Shown here one piece after another: positions 61,405 through 64,000 of a stretch of 64,000 nucleotides of DNA (positions within the stretch are counted from its first letter, which is position 1; each line of letters begins with the position of its first letter). The position numbers were made by a program, and so were the translations under genes. The notes beneath the pieces were generated by a model. It did not search any database, was not told the origin of the DNA, and worked only from the letters and a program-made list of their open reading frames with translations. Location: the NCBI GenBank assembly GCA_963770375.1, contig CAVYPM010000007.1, positions 269,971 to 333,970 of the forward strand, read 5' to 3'. Source of the stretch: DASVBE01 sp963770375 (GTDB taxonomy: Bacteria > Actinomycetota > Actinomycetes > Streptosporangiales > Streptosporangiaceae).

Positions 61405-62376
61405 CTAGCGCTGTGTCAGGTGGTCGAGCAGCTTGGCGCAGGCGTGCACGGCCCGGATGTGCGGCACGTCGATGCCCATCCGGGCGGCCAGCTCGACCAC
61501 GGCACCGGTCATGCAGTCGAGCTCGAGCCGCTTGCCCGCCTCGAGATCCTGGAGCATCGAGGTCTTGTGGTCGCCGACCGCCAGGCCGGCCTCCAGGCGC
61601 CGGTCCAGCGACACCGGGAACTCGATGCCCAGCTGGCCGGCGACCGCCGCGCACTCGGCGAACATGCGCCGCAGGAGGTCGGGCATTTCCGGGATCGAGC
61701 CGAGCTCGCCGAGGGTCGCCCGGGTCAGCGCGGTGACCGGGTTGAACGCGACGTTGCCGACCATCTTGAGCCAGATCTGGTTGCGGAGGTTCGGGTCGAC
61801 CGGCGCCTTCAGGCCGCCGGCCTGCAGTGCCGCGGAAACCTCCTGGCAGCGCTCGCTGACCGACCCGTCGGGCTCGCCGATCGTGAACCGGGAACCCTCG
61901 ATGTGCTTGATGACGCCCGGCTCGGTGATCTCGGTGCCGCAGTAGACCACGCAGCCGACGTTGTGCTCGGGCCGGATCGCGGCGGCGATCTCGCCGCCGG
62001 GGTCCACGCTCTCCAGCGGCGGCTTGCCCCACGGGCTGTCCAGATCCTGGAAGTACCACCAGGGCAGGCCGTTCTGCGCCCAGATCACCGCCGCATCGGG
62101 GCGGAGCAGCGGGCCGAGCCGCGGTGCGGCCGCGGTCAGGCTGTTGGCCTTGAGCCCGACGAACACCACGTCGGCCTCGCCCGCCGCGTCCCAGTCGTCC
62201 GTCGCCCGCGGGTGCGCGGTGAAGTCGCCGCGGGGCGACAGCACCCGGACCCCGCGGGACTGCATGGCCGCCAGGTGCGCGCCGCGGGCGATCAGCGTGA
62301 CGTCGATCCCGCCGCGGTCCAGGCAGGCCCCGACGTACGCACCGATCGCGCCGGCGCCGAGGACGGCGACCTTCAT
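61405..62376 (-). CDS. ketopantoate-reductase-family oxidoreductase (ApbA/PanE)
   Basis: 323 residues. KVAVLGAGAIGAYVGACLDRGG is the NADPH-binding GxGxxG site. VVFVGLKANSL carries the conserved Lys. WAQNGLPWWYF contains the Asn-Gly of the family. NQIWLKMVGNVAFNPVTALTR and DHKTSMLQDLEAGKRLELD are the catalytic helical domain. True PanE makes pantoate; many paralogs reduce other 2-keto acids. Coupling to an acyl-CoA ligase (4-bp overlap) rather than pantothenate genes favours a paralog acting on another keto acid. Confidence 0.85.
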   Translation of the reverse strand: MKVAVLGAGAIGAYVGACLDRGGIDVTLIARGAHLAAMQSRGVRVLSPRGDFTAHPRATDDWDAAGEADVVFVGLKANSLTAAAPRLGPLLRPDAAVIWAQNGLPWWYFQDLDSPWGKPPLESVDPGGEIAAAIRPEHNVGCVVYCGTEITEPGVIKHIEGSRFTIGEPDGSVSERCQEVSAALQAGGLKAPVDPNLRNQIWLKMVGNVAFNPVTALTRATLGELGSIPEMPDLLRRMFAECAAVAGQLGIEFPVSLDRRLEAGLAVGDHKTSMLQDLEAGKRLELDCMTGAVVELAARMGIDVPHIRAVHACAKLLDHLTQR

Positions 62377-63914
62377 CCCGCCGCCTTCGAGCCGACGATC
62401 GATTCCCCGACCCGGCGCCGCTGCACCTTGCCGGTGGGCGTGCGCGGGATCTCGGGCAGCACGTACACGGTGACTGGGACCTTGTATGCGGCCAGCCGCT
62501 CGCGGCAGTGCTTGATCAGCTCGCTCGGCTCCGCATCTTGATTCAGCTTTACGGCTGCTGCGGGCACCTCGCCGTATTTATCGTCATCAACGCCGAAGCA
62601 AACCGCATCGGCGACGGCCGCGTGGGACAGCAGCGCCTGCTCGATCTCGGCGGGCGAGATGTTCTCCCCGCCGCGCAGGATCATCTCCTTCAGCCGGCCC
62701 TCCAGGTAGAGGTAGCCGTCCCGGATCACGCCGCGGTCGCCGGTGCGGAACCAGCCGTCGATGAACGCGTCGGCGGTGGCCGCCGGGTTGGCCAGGTAGC
62801 CGTTCATCACACCGGGCCCGCGGATGACGACCTCGCCGGCTTCCCCGGGACTGAGGAAGGCGCCGGCCGGGCTGACGACCGCGATCTCGGTGCCGGTCGG
62901 TACGCCGACCGAGCTGGGTACGCGGGCCGCGGGCGGCAGCGGGTTGGACGACATCTGGTGGCTGGCCTCGGTCATCCCGTAGGCCTCCAGCATGGGCACG
63001 CCGTAGGCGGCCTCGGCCCGCTCCAGCAGCTCCGGCGACAGCGGCGAGCTGCACGAGCGGGCGAACCGCAGGCCCGGCGGGGCGCCGCCGTCGTCCTGAC
63101 GGTCGAGGATCATCCGGTGCAGCGTCGGCCCCGCGGACAGCCAGGTGGCCGCGGCGTCGCGGGCCTGCGGCCAGAACCGGTGCGCGGTGAACCGGCGCGG
63201 CACAACCACCGTGCCGCCCGTGCTCAGCGCCGCGAACGAGGACGCGACCAGGCCGTGGATGTGGAACAGCGGCATCACGCAGAACGAGACGTCTTTCGAG
63301 GTCAGCCCATAGTGCGCGGCGATCGTCCGGGCCGAGGCGGTGAGGTTGCGCTGGCGGAGCGGGACCTGCTTGGGACGGCTGGTCGTGCCGCTGGTGTGCA
63401 GCACCAGGGCGATGTCGTCGGCGTCGCCGCGATCGAAGGACGCGGCGGCCTGGACGGGGGCGCCGTCGATGACGAGATCCGGCGGGCCGTCCGCGCCGAT
63501 CGCGAGCTCGATCACCGGGATGCTCAGCGGGCCCGCCGCGGCGACCGCGGCCTGCGGGCCGGTGCCGGACACCAGCAGCAGCCGCGGCGCGATGTCCTCC
63601 AGGTAGAACGTGAACTCGCTCTGGGTGTACGCCGGGTTCAGCGGCGCCGCGGCCGCGCCGAGCTGAGCGGCAGCGAACAGCAGCAGGACGAACTCGGGGC
63701 CGTTGGGAAGGGTCATGCCGACCCGGTCGCCGCGCCTGACGCCGGCTGCGGCCAGCCTCCCGGCCAGGGTCTCGACGGCCTCGGCGACCTGTGCGTAGTC
63801 CTGGGTCCTGCCGTCCTCCGGGGTCACGAACGCGGTCGCCCGGTCAGAGCCGTGGGCCAGCAGCGCGCTGAGCGGTTCCGGCTGGCTGGCGGTGGGCTCG
63901 GGCGTGGCGACCAT
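62373..63914 (-). CDS. acyl-CoA synthetase, oxalyl-CoA-synthetase-like
   Basis: 513 residues of the ANL family. P-loop LHTSGTTSRPKQVPL, A5 motif LEAYGMTEASHQMSSNPLPP, A7 GWFRTGDRG, hinge GRLKEMILRGGENISP and A10 Lys in TPTGKVQRRR. The EASHQMSSNPLP extension is what I recall for plant AAE3 and yeast Pcs60 oxalate-CoA ligases. It would activate oxalate to oxalyl-CoA or a similar small acid. GAGGTCGCC precedes the ATG. It heads a two-gene unit with the reductase. The first 86 bp of the window beyond it (63915-64000) hold only its probable promoter. Confidence 0.85.
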   Translation of the reverse strand: MVATPEPTASQPEPLSALLAHGSDRATAFVTPEDGRTQDYAQVAEAVETLAGRLAAAGVRRGDRVGMTLPNGPEFVLLLFAAAQLGAAAAPLNPAYTQSEFTFYLEDIAPRLLLVSGTGPQAAVAAAGPLSIPVIELAIGADGPPDLVIDGAPVQAAASFDRGDADDIALVLHTSGTTSRPKQVPLRQRNLTASARTIAAHYGLTSKDVSFCVMPLFHIHGLVASSFAALSTGGTVVVPRRFTAHRFWPQARDAAATWLSAGPTLHRMILDRQDDGGAPPGLRFARSCSSPLSPELLERAEAAYGVPMLEAYGMTEASHQMSSNPLPPAARVPSSVGVPTGTEIAVVSPAGAFLSPGEAGEVVIRGPGVMNGYLANPAATADAFIDGWFRTGDRGVIRDGYLYLEGRLKEMILRGGENISPAEIEQALLSHAAVADAVCFGVDDDKYGEVPAAAVKLNQDAEPSELIKHCRERLAAYKVPVTVYVLPEIPRTPTGKVQRRRVGESIVGSKAAG

Positions 63915-64000
63915 GGGCGACCTCCTGCGATTCGTCGGCAGTCCCAGTATCCGGGCCGTTCCGCGGCCGCCCGAGCGCGGGTCCTGGCGATCACCAGCCG

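Noticed and set aside
61379..61407. GAGCGAGCGGAGCGAGCGGG as a regulatory repeat or attachment site
   Set aside because: Short imperfect 10-bp duplication between convergent stops; no integrase or second copy.
1..64000. Search for tRNA, rRNA, CRISPR, transposase, integrase or riboswitch signals
   Set aside because: None could be recognised by eye on either strand. Small RNAs without strong motifs cannot be excluded.

Overview
The window is chromosomal DNA of a high-GC (about 70% or more by eye) actinomycete. The evidence is the codon bias, many GTG starts, GGAGG-type ribosome sites, and actinobacterial families such as SARP/AfsR and MalT-like LuxR regulators, GAP-family proteins and F420-type luciferase-like enzymes. 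A soil saprophyte related to Streptosporangiales or Streptomycetales would fit, but no genus can be named. No tRNA, rRNA, CRISPR array, insertion sequence or phage gene was found.

Layout. 0-8 kb: a sulfatase (cut by the window edge), small membrane proteins, a carboxymuconolactone-decarboxylase-like protein, a MalT-type LuxR regulator with a membrane-protein remnant in front of it, and a DUF2252 gene. 8-14.6 kb: two esterases, a peptidase-S51/cyanophycinase-like protein and three paralogous ATP-grasp ligases around a divergent promoter; this is the best candidate for an undescribed biosynthetic system. 14.7-18.9 kb: a complete, tightly overlapping potA-potD-potB-potC polyamine importer. 19-28.4 kb: a 1291-residue SARP-type regulator diverging from an aminotransferase/APC-permease pair, then a UGT-like glycosyltransferase and an F420-type oxidoreductase. 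28.4-36.2 kb: secreted proteins (a lipoprotein peptidase, two beta-helix paralogs, two TIGR03118 paralogs) with strong hairpin terminators and a pseudogene mosaic. 36.2-42.1 kb: a DrrAB-like ABC exporter with its MerR regulator and a hydrolase, and a TetR/MFS pair with twin palindromic operators.

42-49.7 kb holds a minus-strand operon, gntR-caiB-hyuA-hyuB-isochorismatase, divergent from an HMG-CoA-lyase-like gene; two TTGCATGCAA palindromes lie between them. 49.6-52.5 kb is a two-component system with a secreted protein. 52.6-57 kb is a translationally coupled catabolic operon: DUF6282, GalB-like 4-oxalomesaconate hydratase, GalC/LigK-like aldolase, a 34-residue remnant of a GntR regulator, a type I extradiol dioxygenase and a DUF1932 dehydrogenase. 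Paired palindromes stand in front of it. The chemistry points to meta-cleavage of a carboxylated aromatic down to pyruvate plus a C4 acid. 57-64 kb: a hydrolase, an SRPBCC protein, a P450 carrying a 15-bp tandem array, a tiny ORF divergent from a MarR gene, lspA, a ketopantoate-reductase-like gene and an oxalyl-CoA-synthetase-like ligase.

Reading caveat. Many genes are interrupted by single-base frame changes, about 25 or more in total. Almost all need one base removed, mostly G or C outside homopolymers. They look mainly like consensus errors. Frameshifted genes are given at their reconstructed full extent. Several long open frames (MerR+hydrolase, MFS+TetR, a double ATP-grasp) are artefacts of these shifts.
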